In this document: one piece after another, positions 27,732-35,902 of the stretch
Layout of the letters: each line of letters opens with the position of its first letter
Numbering within the stretch: the stretch's first letter is position 1
Assembly: GCF_900172325.1 (NCBI RefSeq)
Contig: NZ_FWFR01000001.1
Span: forward strand, 1,178,001-1,242,000
DNA from: Oceanibacterium hippocampi
GTDB lineage: Bacteria > Pseudomonadota > Alphaproteobacteria > Sneathiellales > Sneathiellaceae
Direction: 5' to 3'
DNA: 64,000 nt
Position numbers and translations under genes: made by a program
The notes under the pieces: model-generated
The model's input: the letters and a program-made list of their open reading frames with translations, nothing else
Database searches by the model: none
What the model was told of the DNA's origin: nothing

Positions 27732-28139
27732 ATGGATCACGTGGCCGAAGGCTCATGCCTCTGCGGCAGGGTTGCCTTCCGGATATCCGGGGCGTTCGAG
27801 CGTTTCTTCCTCTGCCATTGCAAGCGCTGCCGCAAGGGCACCGGGTCGGCCCATGCGGCGAACCTGTTCGCCCCGGCGGGGCGACTCGACTGGCTGTCGG
27901 GGGCGGATCTCGTGTCGACCTACCGGGTCGCGGACACGCGGCACCAGCGGAGCTTCTGTTCCGCCTGCGGCTCGGCCGTTCCCAACAAGCGGGCGAACGG
28001 CGCCGGGCTGGTCGTGCCCGCCGGCTGCCTCGACAGCGCGGTCGCGCTCCGACCGGATGCGCATATCTTCGACGCCGATCGTGCCGAGTGGGACGCGCAT
28101 CTCGAGGACGTGCCGAGACTGCCCGGCCGGCCGGGCTGA
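27732..28139 (+). CDS. GFA-family (glutathione-dependent formaldehyde-activating enzyme-like) zinc protein
   Basis: The ATG at 27732 after GGGAGGA gives 135 residues. The zinc-binding cysteines are arranged as in the Gfa/CENP-V fold: CLCG near the start, CHCKRCRK, and CSACGSAVP. Family members bind glutathione or act on thiol adducts, but most are uncharacterised. It is probably monocistronic. Confidence 0.88.
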   Translation: MDHVAEGSCLCGRVAFRISGAFERFFLCHCKRCRKGTGSAHAANLFAPAGRLDWLSGADLVSTYRVADTRHQRSFCSACGSAVPNKRANGAGLVVPAGCLDSAVALRPDAHIFDADRAEWDAHLEDVPRLPGRPG

Positions 28140-28245
28140 CGCGAACGCGCCGTCACGCCGATCATCCCTTGCCGCCGGCGCGGCGGTTTCCCTTCCCCAT
28201 CAAGGGATCGGCGCATAAGCTGGTCCTGATGAACGGGAGGGTAGC

Positions 28246-29079
28246 ATGTCCGAAAGAAACGCCGTGCGCGCTTGCAGGGTCGCGCTCGGCAACGGCCTAA
28301 GGGAATCTTCGCCGGATGCGGCGCTCGACGCCAGGGGCTATGTCGCCGACGCGGCGGAGAACCTGGTCGCCGGCTTCCGGCTCGACGACGTCCGGAAGGA
28401 CCTGGAGAGCGGCAGCGGCAACGAACTCGAGAACAAGTTCCGCGCCGCCCATTCCTCCTCGGCGCTCGGGGTCAATGTCTTCGCGCCCTTCAAGGCGAGG
28501 CGGGTCGCTCCCCTTCTGCCGGGCGGCGACGGCGGCTTCTCCGGCTTGCGGTTCGAACGGAAATGCAGCGCCGGCGTGCGCGGCACCGCGCCCAATCTCG
28601 ATGTCGTCGTGGAGGGCGCGCGTGCGGTCGTCGCCATTGAATCCAAGTGTCTCGAACCGCTCTCGCGGCACGATGCGAAGTTCGCCGATGCCTATCGCGA
28701 CCGTATTCTGGACGCCCGCCGGGACGGCGCCTGGTTCCGCGAAATGATGGCGCTCCGCGCCGCGCCGCAGGCCTATCGCTGGCTCGATGCCGCGCAACTC
28801 GTCAAGCATGCCTTCGGCCTCGCGCACAGTTTTCCGGACCGGCCGGTGACGCTGCTCTACCTGTTCTGGGAGCCGGCGAACCCGGAAGCCTTCCGTGTCT
28901 TCGCCGAGCATCGCGCCGAGATCGGGCGTTTCGCCAGGGCGGTCGAAGGCGACGGGCAGGTGGCCTTCGCCGCGATGTCCTACCCGGAGCTCTGGCGCTC
29001 CTGGGTGGCCGCGGCCGCGCCCGACTGGCTGCCGGCGCATATCGGGCGCCTTCGGGCGCGTTACCTGCGCGCGGCCTGA
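28246..29079 (+). CDS. PD-(D/E)XK-like nuclease, PGN_0703-type putative restriction endonuclease
   Basis: The product has 277 residues. The core reads NLDVVVEG followed by AVVAIESKC, the D...ExK arrangement of PD-(D/E)XK nucleases, preceded by ENKFRAAHSSSALGVN, a stretch seen in the PGN_0703 family. No methyltransferase or specificity gene is adjacent, so this is not a classical restriction-modification pair. It could be a solitary type IV-like or repair nuclease. The family call is from memory of motifs and needs a profile search. Confidence 0.6.
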   Translation: MSERNAVRACRVALGNGLRESSPDAALDARGYVADAAENLVAGFRLDDVRKDLESGSGNELENKFRAAHSSSALGVNVFAPFKARRVAPLLPGGDGGFSGLRFERKCSAGVRGTAPNLDVVVEGARAVVAIESKCLEPLSRHDAKFADAYRDRILDARRDGAWFREMMALRAAPQAYRWLDAAQLVKHAFGLAHSFPDRPVTLLYLFWEPANPEAFRVFAEHRAEIGRFARAVEGDGQVAFAAMSYPELWRSWVAAAAPDWLPAHIGRLRARYLRAA

Positions 29080-29107
29080 GCGTCGCGCGGACAAGGAGTG
29101 GTAGCTC

Positions 29108-29356
29108 ATGGATATCCGCCAGTGGCTCGCGTTCCTGAAATGGTGCACGATCCTCAACGGGGGGCTGCTCGCGGTCTCGGCAGTCGTGGCGATCGTCATC
29201 CCCGACTGGGCCGTGGCCATGCATTCCCGGCTGTTCGGGATCCCGCCGGAGGTGGTCGGCGGCGCCTTCTATGGCTTCGTCGCGTTGCTGAAGATCCTCT
29301 GGCTGTTCTTCAATCTGCTGCCCTGGCTGGCGCTCAGGATCGTCGTCCGCGGCTAG
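29108..29356 (+). CDS. Small two-helix membrane protein, DUF6868-like
   Basis: The product has 82 residues with two hydrophobic segments (about 12-33 and 53-76) separated by a short amphipathic loop around MHSRLFGIPPE. The pattern of small bacterial proteins beginning with a Leu/Trp-rich helix and a central FGIP motif fits DUF6868, of unknown role. It lies 28 bases after the nuclease gene and 44 before the hydrolase gene. Confidence 0.65.
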   Translation: MDIRQWLAFLKWCTILNGGLLAVSAVVAIVIPDWAVAMHSRLFGIPPEVVGGAFYGFVALLKILWLFFNLLPWLALRIVVRG

Positions 29357-29400
29357 GGCGCGGCCAGCCCGTGGCGAAGTCGGAGGGGGGGTGCGTCGCG

Positions 29401-30291
29401 ATGGACGTGAGGAGTGTGGGCGCCGGCGTGCTGTCGGTCGCCTACCGGGAATACGGCCCGGCCGGCGGCTGGCCCTGCATTCTCGGGCATGGCTTTCCCT
29501 ATGACGTGGAGGCCTACGCCGAGGCGGCGCCGCTGCTGGCGGAGGCCGGGGCGCGGGTCATCGTGCCCTGGTTGCGCGGCTACGGCCCGACCCGGTTTCT
29601 CAAGCCAGACACGCCGCGTTCGGGCGAGCAGGCGGCCCTCGGCGCCGACCTCAGGGCGTTGATGGACGCGCTCGGGATCGAACGCGCGGTGCTCGGCGGC
29701 TATGACTGGGGCGGGCGGGCCGCCTGCGTCGTCGCGGCGCTCTGGCCGGAACGGGTGACGGCGCTGGTCTCCGGCAATTCCTACAACATCCAGGACATCG
29801 CCCGCGCCATGGAGCCGGCGGCGCCGGCGGCCGAGGCCGCCTACTGGTACCAGTATTACTTCCATTCGGAGCGCGGCCGCCGCGGGCTGGCGCAGGACCG
29901 GCGGGGCATTGCCCGGCTGCTCTGGCGGATGTGGTCGCCGACCTGGGCCTTCGACGAGGCGACTTTCGTGCGCAGCGCGGCGGCCTTCGACAACCCGGAT
30001 TTCGTCGACGTCGTGATCCATTCCTACCGGCACCGCTACGGCCTCGTGCCGGGCGACCCGGCGGTCGCGGATATCGAGGCCGCGCTTAGCAGGCAGCCGC
30101 CGATCGCGGTGCCCGCGATCACCATCGACGGCGACGCGGACGGGGTGGGCGGCCTGACCACGCATCACGCGGCGATGTTCACCGGGCCGCACGAGCATCG
30201 CGTCTTCGCCGGCGCCGGCCACAACCTGCCCCAGGAACGCCCCGCCGATTGGGCGCGGGCGGTGCTGAACGCGCGAAAGCTGGCCGGCTAG
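29401..30291 (+). CDS. Alpha/beta hydrolase, epoxide hydrolase/haloalkane dehalogenase-like
   Basis: The ATG at 29401 gives 296 residues. The oxyanion-hole motif HGFPYD and nucleophile elbow GGYDWGG are present. The nucleophile is Asp instead of Ser, which points to the epoxide hydrolase/dehalogenase branch. The catalytic His is in GAGHNLPQERP. A lid domain with many aromatic residues lies in the middle. The substrate is unknown. It is the last chromosomal gene before the prophage. Confidence 0.85.
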   Translation: MDVRSVGAGVLSVAYREYGPAGGWPCILGHGFPYDVEAYAEAAPLLAEAGARVIVPWLRGYGPTRFLKPDTPRSGEQAALGADLRALMDALGIERAVLGGYDWGGRAACVVAALWPERVTALVSGNSYNIQDIARAMEPAAPAAEAAYWYQYYFHSERGRRGLAQDRRGIARLLWRMWSPTWAFDEATFVRSAAAFDNPDFVDVVIHSYRHRYGLVPGDPAVADIEAALSRQPPIAVPAITIDGDADGVGGLTTHHAAMFTGPHEHRVFAGAGHNLPQERPADWARAVLNARKLAG

Positions 30292-30326
30292 TCGCCCGCT
30301 CCGTCGGCACGCTCCGGACATGCGAA

Positions 30327-30357
30327 AGCCCGCCCCGCCTTGCGGCGGGACGGGGCT
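30327..30357 (-). terminator. Hairpin at the left end of the prophage operon
   Basis: On the minus strand a long GC-rich stem (AGCCCCGTCCCGCC against GGCGGGGCGGGCT, loop GCAA, one bulge) is followed by only TTTC. It lies 43 bases beyond the last prophage gene, so it probably ends the leftward late transcript. The short T-run makes efficiency uncertain. Confidence 0.5.
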
Positions 30358-30399
30358 GTCGGTCGGCATGCGGGGGACGTGCGGGGTGCGCGGGCGGGG

Positions 30400-30699
30400 C
30401 TATTCCCGCTGGATGACGATCCGCCGGCTGTTCAGCTCGCCGCATTTCTCGGCGAGGAATGCGCCGTCGAGCGGCGCGCGGGCGGCGTGCCGGACCAGCG
30501 CCGAATGGGGATAGAAGCAGAGCGCGTCGATATGGCGCGGGATGACCGCGTCGTTGACCTGGCGGATCTCCGCCACCCCCTCGTCCATGAGGGCGCCGGC
30601 GCCGGCGCAGCCGGAAAGCGCGAGCATCAGGGCCAGCGTGGGGAGGCCGGCGAGGCGGGCGAGACGCGCCGCCGCCCGTCCCGGATCATGGCGCGGCAT
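30400..30699 (-). CDS. Small phage lipoprotein, possible outer-membrane spanin
   Basis: From ATG 30699 (TGATG overlap with the gene before it) the product has 99 residues. After a basic N-terminus it has a hydrophobic stretch ending in the lipobox ALSGC, then a short charged domain. Its place as last gene of the lysis-like module fits an Rz1-type or unimolecular spanin, but the resemblance is positional only. Confidence 0.5.
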   Translation of the reverse strand: MPRHDPGRAAARLARLAGLPTLALMLALSGCAGAGALMDEGVAEIRQVNDAVIPRHIDALCFYPHSALVRHAARAPLDGAFLAEKCGELNSRRIVIQRE

Positions 30700-30896
30700 C
30701 AATAATCGTCCGCGTTCCGGTTGTGGCCGACGTTGCCGGCCAGCAGGTTCAGGAAGCGGAGCGTGATGTCGAGCACCGCGTCGTCGCTCCGGCTCGGCGT
30801 CAGCGCGGTGATCGCCGTCGCCGCGGTCACGGTCGCGGTCAGCGCCGCGATCCAGGCGGGAAAGGCATCGATCAGCGAGACCAGCATGGCATGCAT
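30699..30896 (-). CDS. Small holin-like membrane protein
   Basis: The 65-residue product has one hydrophobic helix (AWIAALTATVTAATAITALTP) followed by a polar tail SRSDDAVLDITLRFLNLLAGN. Short phage proteins of this design, with the ALTPTPxDDA-like junction, occur in lysis regions of alphaproteobacterial phages. Holin function is inferred from size and position. Confidence 0.55.
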   Translation of the reverse strand: MHAMLVSLIDAFPAWIAALTATVTAATAITALTPSRSDDAVLDITLRFLNLLAGNVGHNRNADDY

Positions 30897-30926
30897 GGCG
30901 GGACTCCTCGTTTGATTGAATGGAAT

Positions 30927-31226
30927 TCAGGAAAGCCTGCCGCTGCCGGCCCGCGCGTAGGCGTTGAGGCATTGCAGCGCGAGGATCAGCAGCCGCTCGC
31001 GGCCGAGCGGGATCTCGCCGTGGGCGTTCAGGACCAGGATGCCGGGCTGCTCGGCGATGCCGCTCTGGCGGACATAGGGATAGAGAACGTCGACGTCCTG
31101 CCGCGCCCGCATGCGGATTGCCGACTTGCGCGGTAGGCCGCGGCGCCGGGGCGCGTCGGCCGGAAGGGCATCGTCGTCGCCCTCGTCGAAGGCGGCGATG
31201 TCGCCGGGCTCACGTATCGCGGTCAT
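30927..31226 (-). CDS. Hypothetical phage protein
   Basis: The product has 99 residues, acidic at the N-terminus, with a later hydrophobic strand ILVLNAHGEIPLGRERLLILALQ. It has no membrane helix of clear length and no recognised family. It overlaps the gene before it by 17 bases, which supports it as part of the operon. Confidence 0.5.
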   Translation of the reverse strand: MTAIREPGDIAAFDEGDDDALPADAPRRRGLPRKSAIRMRARQDVDVLYPYVRQSGIAEQPGILVLNAHGEIPLGRERLLILALQCLNAYARAGSGRLS

Positions 31227-31491
31227 GGCGTTCCTCCTCTGTCGGTTGCGGGATGGGGGTCGGGAAGTCGAGCCGGCCGAGCCGTTCCATCCGGGTCGCG
31301 GCGCGGATCTCCTGCTTCAGGTCGCGGACCGTCTCGGCGAGATAGCTGACCCGTTCCTCGACCCGGGCGACCGCCTCGCGGCCATCGGCGACCGAGACGC
31401 CGACCCAGCCGATCAGGCCGCAGAGCACGAAGCCGACGAGGGTCTGCAGGTGGCGCTCGAACGGGCCGTGGGCGCGCGCCGGTTCGCTCAT
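31210..31491 (-). CDS. Small phage membrane protein with coiled coil
   Basis: The product has 93 residues: an N-terminal transmembrane helix (about 17-36, LVGFVLCGLIGWVGVSVA) followed by a charged coiled coil (VARVEERVSYLAETVRDLKQEI). This is the layout of an inner-membrane spanin or of the small membrane proteins next to holins. It overlaps the preceding gene by four bases (ATGA). Confidence 0.6.
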   Translation of the reverse strand: MSEPARAHGPFERHLQTLVGFVLCGLIGWVGVSVADGREAVARVEERVSYLAETVRDLKQEIRAATRMERLGRLDFPTPIPQPTEEERHDRDT

Positions 31492-31796
31492 GACGGTCCG
31501 TCCTGCGGCGCCCCGCCGGGCGCGGCGGGCGCGAGGCGGAGCCGGTTGCCGGCGGCAAGCCCGCAGAACGTGCCGTCCGGGCCTTCCATCACCAGGGTCC
31601 AGCTCCCGGTCCGGACATTGCCATAGAGCGCGACCACCCGGCCCTGCCCGCCGATGCCGGCGAACAGCGGCGTCTCACGCCAGCGGCTCTCGCGGATCGC
31701 CCGGTCCATGTCGCCCGGCGGCAGGCAGAAGCCCTCGGCGAGCGCCGGCAGCGGGGTCAGCGCCAGGCAGGCGAGCAGCAAAAGGAGACGGGTCAT
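31488..31796 (-). CDS. Secreted small phage protein
   Basis: ATG 31796 gives 102 residues with a signal peptide cleaved near LPALA. The mature part has two cysteines and beta-rich stretches (WTLVMEGPDGTFCGLAAG). It is exported, so it may act in the periplasm during lysis or as a lysogenic-conversion factor. No family is recognised. Confidence 0.55.
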   Translation of the reverse strand: MTRLLLLLACLALTPLPALAEGFCLPPGDMDRAIRESRWRETPLFAGIGGQGRVVALYGNVRTGSWTLVMEGPDGTFCGLAAGNRLRLAPAAPGGAPQDGPS

Positions 31797-31854
31797 CGCG
31801 CCCTCCCGGTATGTCGAGTGAAATAATTTCAGCATTGTCCGGAGCGGTTGCGCC

Positions 31855-32628
31855 CTAGCGGCGTTCGGTGATCCGGTAGCGTTTCATCACGAGGTCGTGG
31901 CCGGCATGGACGAGCGGCGTCGCCTGCTCGATCTGCCCCCAGACGGCGCGGCGGGCGAGCAGGCTCGCATCCTCGTCGGCGATGGCGAGCACGTCGCCGG
32001 AGAGCCCGGCCACACGGTCGATCTCGAAGGCTGGGCCGAAGGCTTCCGCCTCGGAGAGCACGCCAAGCTCGAACTCGACGACGCGATAGCGGGCGCCGAT
32101 GTCGGTATAGCTCTGGCCGCCCCGGCTCCGGGTCCGCCGGCTTTCGTCGGCCCATGTCCATTGCGCGCCGTAGGACGGGTTCCGCGCCGGCTTCCACGCC
32201 GGGCCAAGGACGATCCGCCCGATGTCGAAATAGCCGGCCAGCGGGGCGGCATCGGCGACCGCGATCTTCCAGTAGCGGTAGGTCTGGTCGGCCGCGAAGA
32301 CCTGGTAGAGCGCGCCGTAGCCCGCCTCCATGCCGGTCAGTTCGTCGGCCGTGAAGTCCGGCGCGGCGACCGCCGGATCGGAAGCGTCCGCCGTCACCTG
32401 CACGGTCGCCGACGGCGAGAGGTTGGCGCCGAGGATGGCGAAGGCGCGGATCGCCGTCGCCGCGCCGAAATCCACGAGAACGTGGAAGGCATCCGTCCCG
32501 CTCGCCCGCCAGACCCGCGACAGGTGCGGATCGGCGCTGTTCGACCCGGGCAGGGTCGCGACCTCCCGGCTGTAGGTCTTCGCCGCGCTGTCGAAGGCGT
32601 TGTCGTGGAGCAGGATCATGCCAGGCAC
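31855..32628 (-). CDS. Phage tail-tip protein, hypothetical
   Basis: The product has 257 residues. The early part (AFHVLVDFGAATAIRAFAILGANLSPSATV) reads like a discoidin/galactose-binding jelly roll; the rest is beta-rich. It overlaps the 525-residue tail protein by 13 bases and follows it, so a role at the tail tip or host-recognition apparatus is likely. I do not recognise a named family. Confidence 0.55.
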   Translation of the reverse strand: MPGMILLHDNAFDSAAKTYSREVATLPGSNSADPHLSRVWRASGTDAFHVLVDFGAATAIRAFAILGANLSPSATVQVTADASDPAVAAPDFTADELTGMEAGYGALYQVFAADQTYRYWKIAVADAAPLAGYFDIGRIVLGPAWKPARNPSYGAQWTWADESRRTRSRGGQSYTDIGARYRVVEFELGVLSEAEAFGPAFEIDRVAGLSGDVLAIADEDASLLARRAVWGQIEQATPLVHAGHDLVMKRYRITERR

Positions 32629-34193
32629 TCCAGGATGGTCTCGTTCCGCGCGCCGTCGAGCGTCAGCCCGATCACCCGCATGGTCCTGCCGCCGTCGAGC
32701 CCGTAGCGGCCATAGGTGACGCGCACGGTGTCGTTCAGCCGGAGCCGGTAGCCGAGCGCCTTGACGCGGACCTCGTAGATGAAGCGCGGCACGCCGAACA
32801 GGGCCAGCAGGCGGGCCGCCTCGGCCGCCGCGTCGGCCGCCCCGTCGTAGAGCGCCGGCACCAGCGGCGGTTCCGCCGCCAGCGGGCTTGCGGTGCGCAC
32901 GCTCGCATCCTCCGCCGTCTGCACGCGGGTCTCTTCCGCCAGGAAGGCGCGGCGCTCGTCGGTCACCGCGCCGGCAAGGCCGGAGGTCTGCACTGTCCAG
33001 TTCCGCCGGTAGCCGACCCGCCAGCGCCAGACGATGGGGGCGAGTTCGTCCGGCAGGTCGCGGCGCGAGAGGGTGACGATCTCGGTCTCGCCGAAGGCCG
33101 CCACGTAGGAGCCGATGTTCGGCGCCTTGAGCACGCCGAGCGAGAAGCGCCGCTGCCGGTCGAAGGTGTAGAAGCCGCCGATCGTGCGGATGATGTCGTC
33201 AAGGATCGCCGGGATGGTCCGCGAATCCGGGATGTAGAGGCCGATGGCTGCGTCGTTGTCCGCCTCGACCGCGGTGAAGTCGTCGGGCACGAAATCGTCC
33301 GGATCGGTGAGCCCGCCATATTCGACCAGCAGGGCCCGGATGATCGCGCCGGCCGTCACCGGGGCCGATGCCGCGCCGAAGGTCTGGCCGGTGACGTCGC
33401 AGGTGATCTCCTGCGCCGGCGAGGCGGCGAGCGTGAATTCCCCGTTCGCGAGATCGAGCGTCGGGACCGATCCGCCGGTGAGCGCGACACCGCCGTCATA
33501 GACCGCCGGGATCGCCTCGACCGCGCCGTCGGCGACCTTGTAGACCAGCCCGGCGGCGTCGACCAGGCGGGGCGTCACGTTCCGGCAGATGCCGAGCGCC
33601 ACCGGCAGCGGCTGGCCCTCGAGGTCGCCGGCCGTGTCGTCGAACAGCGTCTCCTGCAGTGGCCTGTCGAGCGCGATCACCTGGTCCTGGATGGCGAGCT
33701 CGACCTCGGTCTCGGTGAAGCGCCAGCCCTCGGCCCGGGCCGACAGGATGGTGCGGAAATCGTCGTAGGCGAAGCCGACGCCGCCGGCCCTGACCGTCAC
33801 CTCGCGGCCGTCGACCGCCATGTCGGCAAGCCCGTCGAGGCCGCCGTCGAGGTTGATCAGCCGGATCGTGCCGAAGGAGGGCTCCGAGCGGCCGCCGAGC
33901 GCGCCGGCCTGGAACATCGATTGCGAGAAGCGGAACGGCGAGGCGAGCCGGCCCTCGTAATGGGTGTTCGCGACCGAGTCCGAAGGCCCGGAGGTGAAGC
34001 CCCGCATGGAGTAACGCAACGTCGTCGTCGCGCCGGCCGCGCGGTCCCAGGCGACGATCTCGACCAGGAATTCCAGCGCCGGGGCCGGGTCGGCGATCAG
34101 CTGCTCGAACAGCCCCGGCACGTAGAGATAGGCGAACTCCGCGTAGCCGCCCGAGGCGAGCGGCTGGGAGCCGGTCGGATGAAGGCCCAGCAT
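32616..34193 (-). CDS. Phage tail protein, probable baseplate/tip component
   Basis: The product has 525 residues, beta-rich, with blocks such as YDDFRTILSARAEGW and LPVALGICRNVTP. The C-terminal region describes coordinates of a hub-like domain (FGVPRFIYEVRVKALGYRLRL). Size and position after tape measure and fibre suggest a tail-tip protein. It is not the DUF2460/DUF2163 pair of gene transfer agents. Confidence 0.6.
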   Translation of the reverse strand: MLGLHPTGSQPLASGGYAEFAYLYVPGLFEQLIADPAPALEFLVEIVAWDRAAGATTTLRYSMRGFTSGPSDSVANTHYEGRLASPFRFSQSMFQAGALGGRSEPSFGTIRLINLDGGLDGLADMAVDGREVTVRAGGVGFAYDDFRTILSARAEGWRFTETEVELAIQDQVIALDRPLQETLFDDTAGDLEGQPLPVALGICRNVTPRLVDAAGLVYKVADGAVEAIPAVYDGGVALTGGSVPTLDLANGEFTLAASPAQEITCDVTGQTFGAASAPVTAGAIIRALLVEYGGLTDPDDFVPDDFTAVEADNDAAIGLYIPDSRTIPAILDDIIRTIGGFYTFDRQRRFSLGVLKAPNIGSYVAAFGETEIVTLSRRDLPDELAPIVWRWRVGYRRNWTVQTSGLAGAVTDERRAFLAEETRVQTAEDASVRTASPLAAEPPLVPALYDGAADAAAEAARLLALFGVPRFIYEVRVKALGYRLRLNDTVRVTYGRYGLDGGRTMRVIGLTLDGARNETILECLA

Positions 34194-34197
34194 CGGC

Positions 34198-34863
34198 TCA
34201 GGCCCCGAGCGCCCGGCCGGCCGCCGCGAGCTTCGCCTCGAGCGCCGCGAGACGGCGTTCGAGCGCGTCCTGCCGGGCGCCGTCCGTTCGTGCGGAGGCC
34301 ACCGGTGGCGCGGGCGGCGCGGCGGGCTCGACCCGGCGCGAGCGCGTCACCCTGATGTCGCTGCTGTCCGGGTCGATCTTCAGCGTCTCGCCGGTCTGCG
34401 CGACGCTGGAGACGGCGCGGAGTGCCAGCACGATCCGCTTGTACGTCCCGCCTGCCGGGTAGACGAAGGAGCCGATCTCGGTCAGCACCTCGTGGTGGCG
34501 GTTGCCGAGGAACAGCGGGTCGGTCGCGGCGTTGGCCGAGCCGCTGACATTCGGCCCGCCGCCCTCGGAGATGTCGATGTATGCCCCGTCGCTGATGTCG
34601 CGGTTTTGCGCCAACACGAACTTCGCCGACACATTACAGGGGTGCCCGAGATCGTTGGTCACGCCGATTTGGCCCTCGATGTCGTAATGGTCGCCGGGCT
34701 GCGCCCCGGTGATCTTGACCGAGACGACGCCGACCCATTGCCCGGGCCCGACCGTCACCGGGATCGCCCCGACCAGCTCCGGCCGCTTCGTCGTCCGGAA
34801 CTTGAAGGTCTCGTTGAACGGGCCGAAGCTCGCCTGCAGGTCCTCGTCCTTCGGGAAATCCAT
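34198..34863 (-). CDS. Hypothetical phage structural protein with C-terminal coiled coil
   Basis: The product has 221 residues: a beta-rich N-terminal domain (VTVGPGQWVGVVSVKITGA), a Pro/Ala linker and a C-terminal coiled coil (DALERRLAALEAKLAAAG) suited to trimerisation. It begins one base after the fibre gene ends. An accessory fibre or chaperone is possible. Confidence 0.5.
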   Translation of the reverse strand: MDFPKDEDLQASFGPFNETFKFRTTKRPELVGAIPVTVGPGQWVGVVSVKITGAQPGDHYDIEGQIGVTNDLGHPCNVSAKFVLAQNRDISDGAYIDISEGGGPNVSGSANAATDPLFLGNRHHEVLTEIGSFVYPAGGTYKRIVLALRAVSSVAQTGETLKIDPDSSDIRVTRSRRVEPAAPPAPPVASARTDGARQDALERRLAALEAKLAAAGRALGA

Positions 34864-34864
34864 C

Positions 34865-35902
34865 TCAGGCCTCCCAGGTGATGCTGACGCGGCCGCCGGT
34901 GAAGGTGATGCCGGAGCCGCGCAAGGTGATGCGTTCGAGGATCCCCGAGGCGATCGCCTTCCGCCCGCCGGCCGAGAAGGCATGCGCCGTGCCCGCCATG
35001 CCGTGCGCCGCGCAGATCCAGCGCGCCTCGCCGGCGACCGGGGCGAGCAGGGTGACGACGCCGTTCAGGGTCTCCGCCGTGCCGCCGATCAGGAAGCCGT
35101 CGGTCGCGGTGTTGGAGAAGATCTCCGGGCCCGAGCCGTCGTGGCGCATCTTCGCCGCCGCCGAGACATAGCCGGTCGTGTCGACGCCGGCGGACGGGCC
35201 GATCTGCACGATCAGCCCGCCCCCGGTATAGGAGACGTCATAGAGGCCGATGGTGATCCGCCGGGCCCAGGACGGGATACTGGTGAACTGGATCGTCGAG
35301 GGGCTGCCCGAGATGACATTGGTCGTGCCGCCCGCCATCGGGGTGCGGGGCACGTGGTAGTCGAGCGCCTGCTTCGTGCCGAGCGGCGTCACCCAGCGCG
35401 CCGAACTGGCGCCCGCCTCCATCGTCGCCTGGTCGGCGATCGCCGCGCTGGTCTGGACGATCTTCGAGAAGCCGATGGTGCCGTCGGCGATCTTGGCGTT
35501 GGTGACCGCGCCCGCGGCGAGGTTGCCGGTGCCGATCTCGCCGGTCAGCGTGCCGCCCGTGATGTCGAGGCTGCCGGTCAGCGCGTTGGCGCCGCCGAGG
35601 TCGAACAGGAGCTGCCCGGGCGCGGTCGCGATCACGTCGCGGGTGCCGGCCGGCCAGTCGACCTTCGAGCCGCCGTTCGAGCTTTCAAGCACGGTGTCGC
35701 GGCCCAGCTGGTCCGGCGCGGTGAAAGTGCCGACGCCGATCTCGTAGTCCGGCCAGGCGATGATCATGTAGGCGACCGCCGCGCCGTCGGGCACCGCGGC
35801 CGCGAAGGTCAGGTAGTCGGTCGGCGCGCCGCCGAGCGTCAGCGTCCCGGTCCCGGTCGTCGTCGAGGTCTCCCGGACCCGGTTGTAAAAGCGGGTAGCC
35901 AT
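34865..35902 (-). CDS. Phage tail fibre-like protein
   Basis: The product has 345 residues. The N-terminus MATRFYNRVRETSTTTGTGT is the adaptor sequence shared by many tail-fibre-type proteins. Then come Gly/Thr-rich repeats (GGTLTGEIGTGNLAAGAVTN) and a beta-rich C-terminus that would be the receptor-binding or collar part. It overlaps the tape measure gene by one base. Confidence 0.7.
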   Translation of the reverse strand: MATRFYNRVRETSTTTGTGTLTLGGAPTDYLTFAAAVPDGAAVAYMIIAWPDYEIGVGTFTAPDQLGRDTVLESSNGGSKVDWPAGTRDVIATAPGQLLFDLGGANALTGSLDITGGTLTGEIGTGNLAAGAVTNAKIADGTIGFSKIVQTSAAIADQATMEAGASSARWVTPLGTKQALDYHVPRTPMAGGTTNVISGSPSTIQFTSIPSWARRITIGLYDVSYTGGGLIVQIGPSAGVDTTGYVSAAAKMRHDGSGPEIFSNTATDGFLIGGTAETLNGVVTLLAPVAGEARWICAAHGMAGTAHAFSAGGRKAIASGILERITLRGSGITFTGGRVSITWEA

